NCBI RefSeq assembly: GCF_011617465.1
Contig: NZ_CP050153.1
Location: 186,001-250,000 of the forward strand
Direction: 5' to 3'
Length of the DNA stretch: 64,000 bases
DNA from: Brevibacterium pigmentatum
GTDB lineage: Bacteria > Actinomycetota > Actinomycetes > Actinomycetales > Brevibacteriaceae
The number at the start of each line of letters is the position of its first letter. Position 1 is the first letter of the stretch. Of this stretch, positions 1-7,426 are shown in pieces. The notes beneath the pieces are model-generated. The model did no database searches. It saw only the letters and a list, made by a program, of their open reading frames with translations, and was not told the origin of the DNA. The position numbers and the translations under genes are program-made.

Positions 1-256
1 GGTGGTGCCAATTCTCGCCGATGTCGCCGAGGATGCGACCGGACAGGGCCGCGCCGACCATGAAGAAGACGAGCGCGAGGGCCGGCCGGAGGACTGGAAC
101 GCCCTCGGTGCCGGCCAAGCCCATGCCGAGGATGACGACGTTGCCGGTCATGTTGCCGGTGAAGACCTTGTCGAAGCCGAGGTAGCCGATGGCGTCGACC
201 ATGCCGGTCGAGAATGTCAGCAACAGCAGCATGGCCAGGTCGAGGCGACGTGTCAT
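1..256 (-). CDS. DUF1275 (YoaK-type) membrane protein, truncated by the window edge
   Basis: Read on the minus strand from ATG at 256, the first 85 codons give an N-terminus with a hydrophobic first helix, then the block VFTGNMTGNVVILG and a second hydrophobic helix. The TGNMTGN block is characteristic of the DUF1275/YoaK family of small integral membrane proteins, whose substrate is unknown. An AAGGGA Shine-Dalgarno lies just upstream of the ATG. The gene continues past base 1, so only the N-terminal third or so is visible. It is divergent from the gamma-glutamyltranspeptidase-like gene and shares the upstream region that holds two GntR-type palindromes, so it may be co-regulated. Family assignment is confident; function is not known. 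Confidence 0.85.
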   Translation of the reverse strand, partial: MTRRLDLAMLLLLTFSTGMVDAIGYLGFDKVFTGNMTGNVVILGMGLAGTEGVPVLRPALALVFFMVGAALSGRILGDIGENWHH

Positions 257-384
257 GGCATCCCTTCCAGAGTGCGAGAACGACGGAGAGCCAGCCGACT
301 CTGGCGCCTCAGGTGTCTTCCGGTCGCGCAGCTGTCGCAGGCGAGGAGGTCCGGCAACGGCGACGAACGATCCCCGTCGATCAT

Positions 385-425
385 TTTGTATACAAACTGT
401 ACTGAGGTGGCGTTTGGTATGCAAA
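385..425. promoter_or_regulatory. Two GntR/FadR-type operator-like palindromes
   Basis: TTTGTATACAAA at 385-396 is a perfect 12-bp palindrome. A near copy, TTTGGTATGCAAA, lies at 413-425. Both fit the t.GTa.tAC.a pattern bound by FadR-subfamily GntR regulators, and such a regulator is encoded two genes away at 2330-3025. The sites lie between the divergent DUF1275 and gamma-glutamyltranspeptidase-like genes in an otherwise GC-rich region. Binding by that regulator is inferred. Confidence 0.6.
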
Positions 426-527
426 AAGACGCTGTCGGCCGATGCGCGGGTATTGTCGATAGCGACTGCCAACTCAGTGCCCCACGTGACACAGCGCCCG
501 CGTGACATCGCCGAAGGACTTCGCCTC

Positions 528-2333
528 ATGCCCTACACCTCGCCACCCGCCTTTACGACTCGGCCCACCCTCGAAGGGCACTTCGGAATGGCCGCCTCGA
601 CGCACTGGTTGGCGACCGCGGCAGCGCAGGCGGTGCTCGAACGCGGCGGCAATGCGTTTGACGCGGCCGTCGCCGGAGCCTTCCTCCTCCACGTCGTCGA
701 ACCCCACCTCAACGGACCCGGCGGCGATATGACCGGTATCTTCGCCACCGCCGACGAGCCCTCGAAGCCACAGGTGATGATGGGACAGGGACCCGCCCCG
801 GCCGCCGCGACGATCGAGCACTACCGCAGCGAAGGCCTCGACATGATCCCCGGATCCGGGGCGCTGGCCGCAGCCGTGCCCGGGGCCGTCGACTCCTGGC
901 TCAACCTGCTCGAGCACCACGGAACGTGGGAGCTCGCCGACGTGCTCGACTTCGCCATCGACTACGCCGATAACGGACACCCGATCCTCGCCCGGGCCGC
1001 CGGAGCGATCGGGAAGGTCAGCGAACTCTTCACCGAGCACTGGCCGAGCTCCGCCGAGCGGTGGATGCCGGAGGGGCGGATTCCCGAGCCCGGCGAACTT
1101 GTTTTCAACCATGCCTACGCCGAGGTGCTGCGCGGTCTCATCGCTGCTGGCGACGGACTCGACTCGCGGGAGGAACGGATCCAGGCGGCCCGGAAGGAAT
1201 GGACGTCCGGGTTCGTCGCGAAAGCCATCGCCGACTTCATCGCCGCCCCTCACCGACACTCGACCGGCGGCGACCATGCCGGGGTGATGACACTCGAAGA
1301 CCTCTCGTCCTTCTCCGCAGGTTTCGAAGACCCCGTCACCACCGACTTCCGCGGATATCAGGTCGCGAAGATCGGCGCCTGGGGTCAGGGTCCCGTGCTG
1401 CTGCAGGCGCTGAAGATCCTCGAGGGGTTCGACGACGAACGACTGGACCCCTCGACCGAGATCGGAGCGCACACGATCCTCGAGGCACTCAAGCTGGCCA
1501 TGGCCGACCGCGACACCTATTACGGCGATGCTGACGTCGATCTCGATTGGCTGCTCAGCGAGGACTACGCGGCCGCCCGTCGGGACCTCATCACCGAGGC
1601 GGCATCCCCCGAGTTCCGGCCCGGGGCCTCTCGGGATGGTGCCGCGCCGTCGTTCACCACCCCGCTCATCCCCGAAGGAGCGGACAAAGAGGCACTCATC
1701 AAGGCCGGGATCGGTGAGCCGACCGTGCAGAAGAACGGTGTCAACAATGGTGACACCTGCCACCTCGACGTCGTTGATCGGTGGGGCAACATGATCTCGG
1801 CGACCCCGTCTGGGGGCTGGCTGCAGTCCTCGCCGACCGTCCCCGAGCTTGGATTCTGCCTCGGCACACGCCTGCAGATGATGTGGCTCGACGAGGCAGC
1901 CCCGTCGGCACTGCGTCCGGGCCGGCGCCCGCGCACCACGCTGACCCCGACGCTGATCTCCAAAGACGGGCAGCCGATCATCGCTCTCGGCTCACCCGGC
2001 GGCGACCAGCAGGAACAGTGGCAGCTGCTGTTGATCCTGCGCATGCTCGTCGGCGGATACGCCGCTCAGGAGGCCATCGACGCACCCGCACTTCACACGA
2101 CATCGGTGGCGGGCTCATTCTGGCCGCGCACCTGGGTGCCGGGCGGAGCGGTCGTCGAGGACCGCCTCGGCGAGGCTGTCATCAGCGGTCTCATTGCCCG
2201 CGGTCACAACGTGACCCGGGCGGGGGACTGGGAGCTCGGCCGGCTGTCGTGCGTGACTCGCGATCCGGAAACCGGGCGGCTGAGCGCGGGCGCGAATCCG
2301 CGCGGCGCGCAGGGCTACGCGGTAGGAAGATGA
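528..2333 (+). CDS. Gamma-glutamyltranspeptidase-family Ntn hydrolase
   Basis: A 601-residue protein of the gamma-glutamyltransferase (GGT) family, which hydrolyses or transfers gamma-glutamyl groups after self-cleavage at an internal Thr. The N-terminal half carries the family block around ERGGNAFDAAVAGAF and GPGGDMTGIF. The predicted nucleophile is Thr410 in NNGDTCHLDVVD, followed by the DRWGNMISATPS stretch and the C-terminal GSPGGDQQ block. I chose ATG 528, preceded by GAAGGA; upstream in-frame codons lack a Shine-Dalgarno site. No signal peptide is visible, unlike exported GGTs, so it may be cytosolic and could act on another amide, as the oxamate amidohydrolase branch of the family does. 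The GntR gene overlaps its stop codon (ATGA), so both are probably one transcript controlled at the 385-425 sites. Confidence 0.85.
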   Translation: MPYTSPPAFTTRPTLEGHFGMAASTHWLATAAAQAVLERGGNAFDAAVAGAFLLHVVEPHLNGPGGDMTGIFATADEPSKPQVMMGQGPAPAAATIEHYRSEGLDMIPGSGALAAAVPGAVDSWLNLLEHHGTWELADVLDFAIDYADNGHPILARAAGAIGKVSELFTEHWPSSAERWMPEGRIPEPGELVFNHAYAEVLRGLIAAGDGLDSREERIQAARKEWTSGFVAKAIADFIAAPHRHSTGGDHAGVMTLEDLSSFSAGFEDPVTTDFRGYQVAKIGAWGQGPVLLQALKILEGFDDERLDPSTEIGAHTILEALKLAMADRDTYYGDADVDLDWLLSEDYAAARRDLITEAASPEFRPGASRDGAAPSFTTPLIPEGADKEALIKAGIGEPTVQKNGVNNGDTCHLDVVDRWGNMISATPSGGWLQSSPTVPELGFCLGTRLQMMWLDEAAPSALRPGRRPRTTLTPTLISKDGQPIIALGSPGGDQQEQWQLLLILRMLVGGYAAQEAIDAPALHTTSVAGSFWPRTWVPGGAVVEDRLGEAVISGLIARGHNVTRAGDWELGRLSCVTRDPETGRLSAGANPRGAQGYAVGR

Positions 2334-3025
2334 CGATGACCGATTCGAATGATGGCAAACCGGATGTCGGTACGCAGATCCGCACCGACATCATCACGGG
2401 AAAGCTCGAGCCGGGAAGCAAGCTGCGGGAGGTTGCGCTGGCCGAACGGTACGAGGTGTCGCGGATTCCGATTCGGGAGGCTCTGCGTGCGCTCGAGGCC
2501 GACGGGCTCGTCGAGTCCCGGAAGTACAGCGGATCGGTCGTCGCACCCTCACCGGTCGAAGACGCCGAGGACCTGTTCGAGATCCGCATCGTGCTCGAGT
2601 CGGCGACCGCGAAGCGTGCGGCACGCAGGGTAGCCGAGCGCACTGCCGGGCAGGATCCGGACTCTCGGTGGGCGGATGTCCGTGCCGAGATCGACGCCAT
2701 TCTCGACGCCGGTGACGTCGTCATCGAGCAGGAACGCTTTGAGGACCTCGCAGTGCTCAACATGCGTTTCCACTTCGCGATCGCCGAACTCAGCGGCAGC
2801 CTGTCGTTCATCAGCCTGCTGCGACAGATCTCGGGCAAGATCGAGTGGCTGTACTCGCTCAACCTTATGCGCCGAGGCCCGCAGGCGTGGCCGGAACATC
2901 GCGAGATCATCGCCGCCATCGACGCCGGTCAGGTAGAGCAGGCCGCCGAGGTCATGGCCCGACACGTGCGCCGCAGCCGCGATTCCTACTTCGCCACAAT
3001 GTCCGAACGCCCCCGCACTACCTGA
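2330..3025 (+). CDS. GntR-family transcriptional regulator (FadR/FCD type)
   Basis: A 231-residue DNA-binding regulator. Residues about 12-75 form the winged helix-turn-helix (IRTDIITGKLEPGSKL, then SRIPIREALRALEADGL). An all-helical FCD-type ligand domain follows, with conserved FEIRIVLE at the start and a HREIIAAIDAG segment with downstream His near the end. The ATG overlaps the stop of the GGT-like gene by 4 bp, so translation is coupled. The most likely targets are the palindromes at 385-425. The stop codon lies inside the degenerate palindromic repeat at 3018-3072. Effector unknown; a gamma-glutamyl compound or related acid is possible from context. Confidence 0.88.
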   Translation: MTMTDSNDGKPDVGTQIRTDIITGKLEPGSKLREVALAERYEVSRIPIREALRALEADGLVESRKYSGSVVAPSPVEDAEDLFEIRIVLESATAKRAARRVAERTAGQDPDSRWADVRAEIDAILDAGDVVIEQERFEDLAVLNMRFHFAIAELSGSLSFISLLRQISGKIEWLYSLNLMRRGPQAWPEHREIIAAIDAGQVEQAAEVMARHVRRSRDSYFATMSERPRTT

Positions 3026-3072
3026 CGGCGCCCCAGCGTGGTGGCGCCACGTTGCTGGGGCCCGTCGGGTAG
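3018..3072. repeat. Palindromic intergenic repeat, family 1, copy 1 (degenerate)
   Basis: This inverted repeat starts CTACCTGACGG and ends in its degenerate complement CCGTCGGGTAG. The centre is GGTGGCGCCACG, with flanking CCCCAG/CTGGGG arms. It matches the four other family copies (3457, 27841, 41482, 49306) at the outer arms but has different, still pairing, inner bases. It overlaps the stop codon of the GntR gene, so the last codons of that gene lie inside the element. Confidence 0.75.
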
Positions 3073-3132
3073 TTCCGGGCGCGGGAAATCATACTTTTAG
3101 GGGAGAGACCCCGATTGGATCGCTAGCTATCG

Positions 3133-3429
3133 TTGAGTGGTCTCACCTTGGTTTTCGACGGTATGCGCAAGCAAGAGGTGCGACGGGCAAGACAACTCGA
3201 TTCGCGATCAAGGTCGGTGATCAACACGGTGCAGGAACCTGCCCATCGTTCAATTCTGCTCACAAGTGTGAGCTACCCGCTCTTCGTCTCGGGAGTCGTT
3301 CTGCTGTTCGTATCGATCACCATCCCGGGAGCCGTGCTGCTGGGGTCCGGCGTCTTCCTCATCGGCGTCAACGAACTGTGCTTCTACATCGCGAAGAGCG
3401 GCATGACACGGGATCGTGCCGCCACATAG
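3133..3429 (+). CDS. Small two-helix membrane protein, unknown function
   Basis: A 98-residue ORF starting at TTG 3133, with an alternative ATG at 3163. The N-terminus is basic and polar. Residues about 42-65 and 67-88 form two adjacent hydrophobic helices (from ILLTSVSYPLFVSG to NELCFYIA), followed by a short charged tail. I do not recognise a family. The two clean helices and lack of overlap with another gene argue that it is real, but the Shine-Dalgarno is weak for either start. It sits between two copies of the family 1 palindrome. Confidence 0.45.
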   Translation: MSGLTLVFDGMRKQEVRRARQLDSRSRSVINTVQEPAHRSILLTSVSYPLFVSGVVLLFVSITIPGAVLLGSGVFLIGVNELCFYIAKSGMTRDRAAT

Positions 3430-3456
3430 TGTCTGCGCGTCTTCGATTCCCCGGAA

Positions 3457-3512
3457 CTACCTGACGGCGGCTCAGCAACCTGGCGCCAGGTTGCTGAGCC
3501 GCCGTCAGGTAG
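3457..3512. repeat. Palindromic intergenic repeat, family 1, copy 2 (perfect)
   Basis: A perfect 56-bp palindrome: 28-bp arms with no loop, outer arm CTACCTGACGGCGGCTCAGC and centre CCTGGCGCCAGG. It lies between the convergent ends of the small membrane protein and the SRPBCC gene. A transcript from either side would fold into a very stable hairpin, so it could serve as a bidirectional terminator, although the T-run is weak. Confidence 0.9.
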
Positions 3513-3515
3513 CAA

Positions 3516-4013
3516 TTAAGCTTCGGCGAGGAGGCGGTCGAGTTTGTCGTAGCCCTCGACGATGCCGTGCTCCATGCCCGAGGCGACCATGCCGTCGCGG
3601 GACTCGACCGAGTCGAAGATCGAGGTCGACATCAGTCGTGTCCGCCCGTCACCGAGGTCGGTGAGAGTGAGGATCTCGAGGTTGACCGCGTCCGCGAACC
3701 CCTCATAGGTGAAGGTCTGGACGATGCGCTCGTTCTCCCGCACCTCGTGGAACGAACCGAAGAACGCGTACTCGCCGCGGTCATCGGTCGAGACGTAGCT
3801 CCAGTTCCCGCCCGTTCTCGCATTCCATTCGCGGATCGTGTTCGTGATCGAGTCGGGCCCGCACCACTTGACGAACAGCTCAGGGTCGATGTGCGCCCGA
3901 AACACCTTGTCTGGTGTGGCGGCGAAGTCGCGGGTGATCGATATGCTCTGTACGCCCTCGGGGACGTCGAGTTGGAGAGTCGAAAAATCGGCTGCGGTGT
4001 CTGTGGTGGTCAT
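3516..4013 (-). CDS. SRPBCC (AHSA1-like) domain protein
   Basis: A 165-residue protein of the START/SRPBCC fold, AHSA1 subgroup. Typical features are the opening ITRDFAATPDKVFRAHIDPELFVKW, the central TGGNWSYV strand, and the C-terminal helix with MEHGIVEGYDKLDRLL. These proteins bind hydrophobic ligands in a helix-grip cavity; the substrate is not known here. AAGGAG lies six bases before the ATG, inside the end of the upstream ArsR gene, with a 1-base gap between genes. ArsR plus SRPBCC is a common two-gene autoregulated unit. Confidence 0.88.
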   Translation of the reverse strand: MTTTDTAADFSTLQLDVPEGVQSISITRDFAATPDKVFRAHIDPELFVKWCGPDSITNTIREWNARTGGNWSYVSTDDRGEYAFFGSFHEVRENERIVQTFTYEGFADAVNLEILTLTDLGDGRTRLMSTSIFDSVESRDGMVASGMEHGIVEGYDKLDRLLAEA

Positions 4014-4014
4014 G

Positions 4015-4425
4015 TCATGCTCCTTTGCGTGATTTTCTATGGGGTGACTTATCTTCGGATCCCGTCGCCGAGGCGGCGCTCGAGTCCGAATTGTTCGCTT
4101 CCTCGTCCGCGTCCATCTGTTCGAGGACAGCGTCGAGGCGTTGATAGCGTTCCTCTGCCTGTTGTCTGTATCTTTCGATCCATTTCGTCATCAGATCGAA
4201 CACATTGTCTTCGAGGTGGACCGGTCTGCGCTGGGCGTCGCGAGTGCGGGAGACCAGTCCGGAGTCCTCGAGCACCTTGAGATGTTTCGATACGGCCTGC
4301 AGGCTGACGTCGTAGGGTTCGGCGAGTTCGTTCACCGTCGAGTCCGCGACGCTGAGGCGGGCCACCATGTCCCGACGGGTCGGGTCCGCCAGTGCCGCAA
4401 AGACCTTGGACAGCTGATCGGCCAT
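4015..4425 (-). CDS. ArsR-family winged-helix repressor
   Basis: A 136-residue regulator. The HTH core (VFAALADPTRRDMVARL, then TVNELAEPYDVSLQAVSKHLKVLEDSGLV) is typical of the ArsR/SmtB family. No cysteine metal-binding motif is visible, so it is probably not a metal sensor. It belongs to the subgroup paired with SRPBCC proteins. The start at 4425 is set by a perfect AGGAGG at about six bases; the longer ORF reading would place that site inside the gene. The C-terminal 30 residues are acidic and serine-rich, probably disordered. It is the first gene of the ArsR-SRPBCC operon and is probably autoregulated at 4454-4469. Confidence 0.9.
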   Translation of the reverse strand: MADQLSKVFAALADPTRRDMVARLSVADSTVNELAEPYDVSLQAVSKHLKVLEDSGLVSRTRDAQRRPVHLEDNVFDLMTKWIERYRQQAEERYQRLDAVLEQMDADEEANNSDSSAASATGSEDKSPHRKSRKGA

Positions 4426-4453
4426 GGAGCCTCCTGCATTTCGAATCCCATAT

Positions 4454-4520
4454 TTAACCAATTGGTTGATACGGTACTGCGATCAGGATCTTTATTCAAC
4501 CCTTTTGTTGAATAAAGATC
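4454..4520. promoter_or_regulatory. ArsR operator-like palindrome and adjacent hairpin
   Basis: AACCAATTGGTT (4456-4467) is a perfect palindrome just upstream of the ArsR gene and fits an autorepressor site. Next to it, GATCTTTATTCAAC (4487-4500) and its exact complement (4507-4520) form a 14-bp stem with a 6-base CCTTTT loop. The whole block is AT-rich against a GC-rich background. It also lies upstream of the APC permease, on the other side. Confidence 0.6.
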
Positions 4521-4744
4521 TCGTTGCTTCACTTCACCGCTTTCACCTGCGGCGATGATCGCAAGGGCTGGACAGCCTCGGCGAGATTCGACGGATTTCG
4601 TACCGAAGATTTCCAGTTCTGAACGATGATTGCGGAGCTGGCTGTCGTATTGTCTCAGTAGTGGCGGACCCGGAAGGGCGTCCGATGGATGCGAGTTCGG
4701 GGCCCGTCGGCAGGTCAGTAAGACGATGATGTCTGGAGAAGAAC

Positions 4745-6205
4745 ATGCCCACATTGCGCCAGCAGCTGTTCCGGATCAAACCGGTTCCGCGGCAGAAGGA
4801 AGATGTCGAAACCGATCTCAAGCGCACCATCGGTCTGTTCTCGCTGACGATGGTCGGCGTGGGCTCGACCATCGGCACAGGCATCTTCTTCATCCTCTCC
4901 GAATCCGTTCCGGTGGCAGGCCCCGCCGTGATCTGGTCCTTCGTCATCGCCGGAGCCGTCGCTGGTCTCGCAGTCATCTGCTATGCCGAGCTCGCCGGAT
5001 CCGTTCCCGTCTCCGGCTCCTCCTACTCCTACGCGTACGCGACCCTCGGCGAACTGCCGGCGATGGGTGTGGCCGCCTGTCTCCTCCTCGAATACGGAGT
5101 CGCGGGAGCCGCCGTCGCCGTCGGCTGGTCGCAGTACGTCAACCAGCTGCTGTTCAACCTCTTCGGATTCGAGATCCCGCACGCCCTGGCCTATGCGCCG
5201 GAAGAGGGCGGAATCGTCAACCTGCCAGCCATCCTGCTGCTGGCGATGTGCTGCTTCCTGCTCGTGCGCGGCACCGGCGAATCCATCGTCGTCAACGCGA
5301 TCATGGTCTGCCTCAAGGTCGGCGTGCTCATCTTCTTCGTCTGCGTCGGCGTCACCGGTTGGGACTCGAACAACTTCGCCGACTTCGCCCCCTTCGGCAT
5401 CTCCGGAGTCGTCGCCGGCTCGGGTCTGATCTTCTTCAGCTACGTCGGCATGGACGCCGTCGCCACGGCCGGCGATGAGACGAAGAACCCGAAGAAGACG
5501 ATGCCCCGCGCCCTCATCGCCGCCCTCATCATCGTCACCTCCGTCTACGTCCTCGTCGCCGTCGCCGCGCTGTCTGCCCAGCCCTGGGAGGAATTCGAGG
5601 GGCAGACCGCTGGCCTGTCCGCCATCCTCGAGAACATCGTCGGCTCACAATGGCCCGGCACGGTCGTGGCGGCCGGCGCGGTGATCTCGATCTTCTCCGT
5701 CACCCTGGTCTCGATCTACGGCCAGTCCCGGATCCTGTTCACGATGGCCGGCGACGGAATGATGCCCAAGCTCTTCCGCGAGGTCAATCCCCGCACCCTC
5801 ACCCCGGTCAAGGGCACGATCGTCGTCTCCGCCGTCATCGCGATCCTTGCCGGCTTCATCCCGCTGAACTTCCTCGCCGAGATGACCTCGATCGGCACCC
5901 TCGTCGCCTTCGTCGTCGTATCCCTGGCCGTGATCATCCTCCGCGTGCGCGAACCGAACCTCGAACGCGGATTCAAGGTCCCGTTCTATCCCGTCCTGCC
6001 GGTGCTCTCGATCGTCGGCTGCTTCTGGATCATCTCGAGCCTGCAGATCATCACGATCGTCGTCTTCATCATCTGGACCGCCTTCATCCTGGGCCTGTAC
6101 TTCATCTTCGGCCGCAAGTCCTCCGTCCTCGGCAATCAGCTCGCCGAGGCGGGGCCCACCAATCCCGAATCCGCCGGAACGGACTCCACAGGAGGAGCCA
6201 AATGA
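4745..6205 (+). CDS. APC-family amino acid permease
   Basis: A 486-residue membrane protein of the amino acid-polyamine-organocation superfamily, closest in feel to the CAT (cationic amino acid transporter, YfnA-like) branch. TM1 carries the substrate-binding GSTIGTGIF motif, and GSSYSYAYATLGELPA follows TM2-3. About 12 hydrophobic helices are visible. FFSYVGMDAVATAGDETKNPKKTMPRA is the conserved TM6-7 segment, cut here only in description. GGAGAAG precedes the ATG. The downstream Usp gene overlaps its stop (ATGA), so transporter and Usp are translationally coupled. The substrate cannot be read from sequence. Confidence 0.9.
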   Translation: MPTLRQQLFRIKPVPRQKEDVETDLKRTIGLFSLTMVGVGSTIGTGIFFILSESVPVAGPAVIWSFVIAGAVAGLAVICYAELAGSVPVSGSSYSYAYATLGELPAMGVAACLLLEYGVAGAAVAVGWSQYVNQLLFNLFGFEIPHALAYAPEEGGIVNLPAILLLAMCCFLLVRGTGESIVVNAIMVCLKVGVLIFFVCVGVTGWDSNNFADFAPFGISGVVAGSGLIFFSYVGMDAVATAGDETKNPKKTMPRALIAALIIVTSVYVLVAVAALSAQPWEEFEGQTAGLSAILENIVGSQWPGTVVAAGAVISIFSVTLVSIYGQSRILFTMAGDGMMPKLFREVNPRTLTPVKGTIVVSAVIAILAGFIPLNFLAEMTSIGTLVAFVVVSLAVIILRVREPNLERGFKVPFYPVLPVLSIVGCFWIISSLQIITIVVFIIWTAFILGLYFIFGRKSSVLGNQLAEAGPTNPESAGTDSTGGAK

Positions 6206-7119
6206 GCATCGTCGTCGGTCTCGCCCCAGGTCAGGACAACCGCGCCGCAGTCGAGCTGGGTATCGTCCTCGCCCGCACCTATCGGCGCCGGATCGTCGCG
6301 ACAGCCGTCGACTCCGCCGCGTTCCCGATGGCACCCGTGCACTTCGAGAGCCAGTACGAGAAGAGATTCCGCACCGTCGCCGAGGCGGCCCTCGACGAAG
6401 CGCGTGCGCTCATTCCCAGCGATCTTGAGTCCGAATGCGTCCTCCACTCCGCGCGGTCGTCACGGCGCGGACTGCTCGAGATGTGCGAGAAGACCGATGC
6501 CTATCGCCTTGTCGTCGGACCGTCGTCGGAGGGGAAGCCGGGCAAGATCGCGCTCGGATCGGTGTCGAACGGTCTGCTGCACAGCGCGAGGCTGCCGGTG
6601 GCTCTGGCTCCGGCCGGATTCGAAGCGTCGGAGGGCGCGCGGCTGAAGCGGATCACGGCCGCGTATTCCGGGTCGTCCACCTCGGCGGATCTCATCCTCG
6701 GCGCTGCGATGGTCTCGGCGGAGTCGGACGTGCCGTTCCGCATCGCCTCGTTCGCCCCGCGTTCCCGAGTCGTCGCGTCCGCGAACGTCCCCTTCGATAT
6801 GGAGTCGCGCGTCATCGACGAATGGACGAAGACCGTCCAGCGCGACACGGACAAGATCCTGTGTTCGATCGAGCAGCTGCACATCAAGCCTGGTGAGACG
6901 GACGTCGTTGTGGGAACCGGCGCCGACTGGGCCGCGGCTCTCGGGGCCGTCGAGTGGAAGCACCCGGAAGTGATGATGCTCGGGTCCTCCGGACTGGGTG
7001 CGCTCAAGCGAGTGTCCCTGGGCAGCCATGCGATGCGGATCCTGCAGAACTCTCCGGTGCCGATCGTCATCGTGCCCCGCCGCGCGAAAGCCGATTACAT
7101 CCGCCAGCAGACAGTGTGA
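6202..7119 (+). CDS. Tandem-domain universal stress protein
   Basis: A 305-residue protein with two Usp domains (about 1-135 and 145-295). The second ends with the ATP-site pattern GSSGLGALKRVSLGSHAMRI; the first has a weaker GPSSEGKPGKIALGSVSNGL version. It starts inside the stop codon of the APC permease with GGAGGAG upstream, so it is expressed with it. Usp proteins fused to or encoded with transporters can act as regulators (TeaD with the TeaABC transporter is the known example). A regulatory role here is inferred. Confidence 0.9.
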   Translation: MSIVVGLAPGQDNRAAVELGIVLARTYRRRIVATAVDSAAFPMAPVHFESQYEKRFRTVAEAALDEARALIPSDLESECVLHSARSSRRGLLEMCEKTDAYRLVVGPSSEGKPGKIALGSVSNGLLHSARLPVALAPAGFEASEGARLKRITAAYSGSSTSADLILGAAMVSAESDVPFRIASFAPRSRVVASANVPFDMESRVIDEWTKTVQRDTDKILCSIEQLHIKPGETDVVVGTGADWAAALGAVEWKHPEVMMLGSSGLGALKRVSLGSHAMRILQNSPVPIVIVPRRAKADYIRQQTV

Positions 7120-7129
7120 GTGCTGTGTG

Positions 7130-7165
7130 AGCCCCGCCGGCTGAACATGCGCCGAGGGGCTTTCG
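7130..7165 (+). terminator. Probable rho-independent terminator
   Basis: The AGCCCC and GGGGCT arms, with further pairing of CCGGC and GCGCCG inside, are followed by TTTC. It lies 10 bases after the Usp stop codon and ends the APC-Usp transcript. Confidence 0.6.
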
Positions 7166-7167
7166 GG

Positions 7168-7294
7168 CATCACTCACTGTTAGGGCCACAACCCCCTGCA
7201 AGTGGCTCGTCCTACAGGCTGCGAGGTATCCCTCACCCGTGGTGGCATAACCCCCTGCAGGAATGGGGTGGTGTGGCACTGCGAGTGAGGGATG
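7168..7294. repeat. Three-unit repeat: two direct copies and one inverted copy
   Basis: A unit of roughly 34 bp with the pattern YATCMCTCAC, then GCCAYAACCCCCTGCA, occurs at 7168-7200 and again at 7227-7260. A third, inverted copy (7255-7294) meets the second at CTGCAG, making a palindrome centred near 7257 with outer arms ATCCCTCAC/GTGAGGGAT. No ORF or known mobile element accounts for it. It fills most of the 307-base gap between the Usp gene and the FAH hydrolase; the rest holds the terminator and, near 7330-7420, the probable promoter of the hydrolase. Confidence 0.75.
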
Positions 7295-7426
7295 GTCCTG
7301 ATACGTCGTGTCTCTGCGGGGCTGCGATTGTCCAATACTTGAGCGGTTCCAAATTGGCCTCGGCAGTTTCGCTAGCGTGGCGGCAGGTCACAACGACGTG
7401 GCCTGGAGCTAGTAGAGAGGAACCGC

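Noticed and set aside
474..1763. 429-codon minus-strand frame within the GGT-like gene
   Set aside because: Composition is typical of a shadow frame, and the plus-strand frame carries family motifs and the catalytic Thr.
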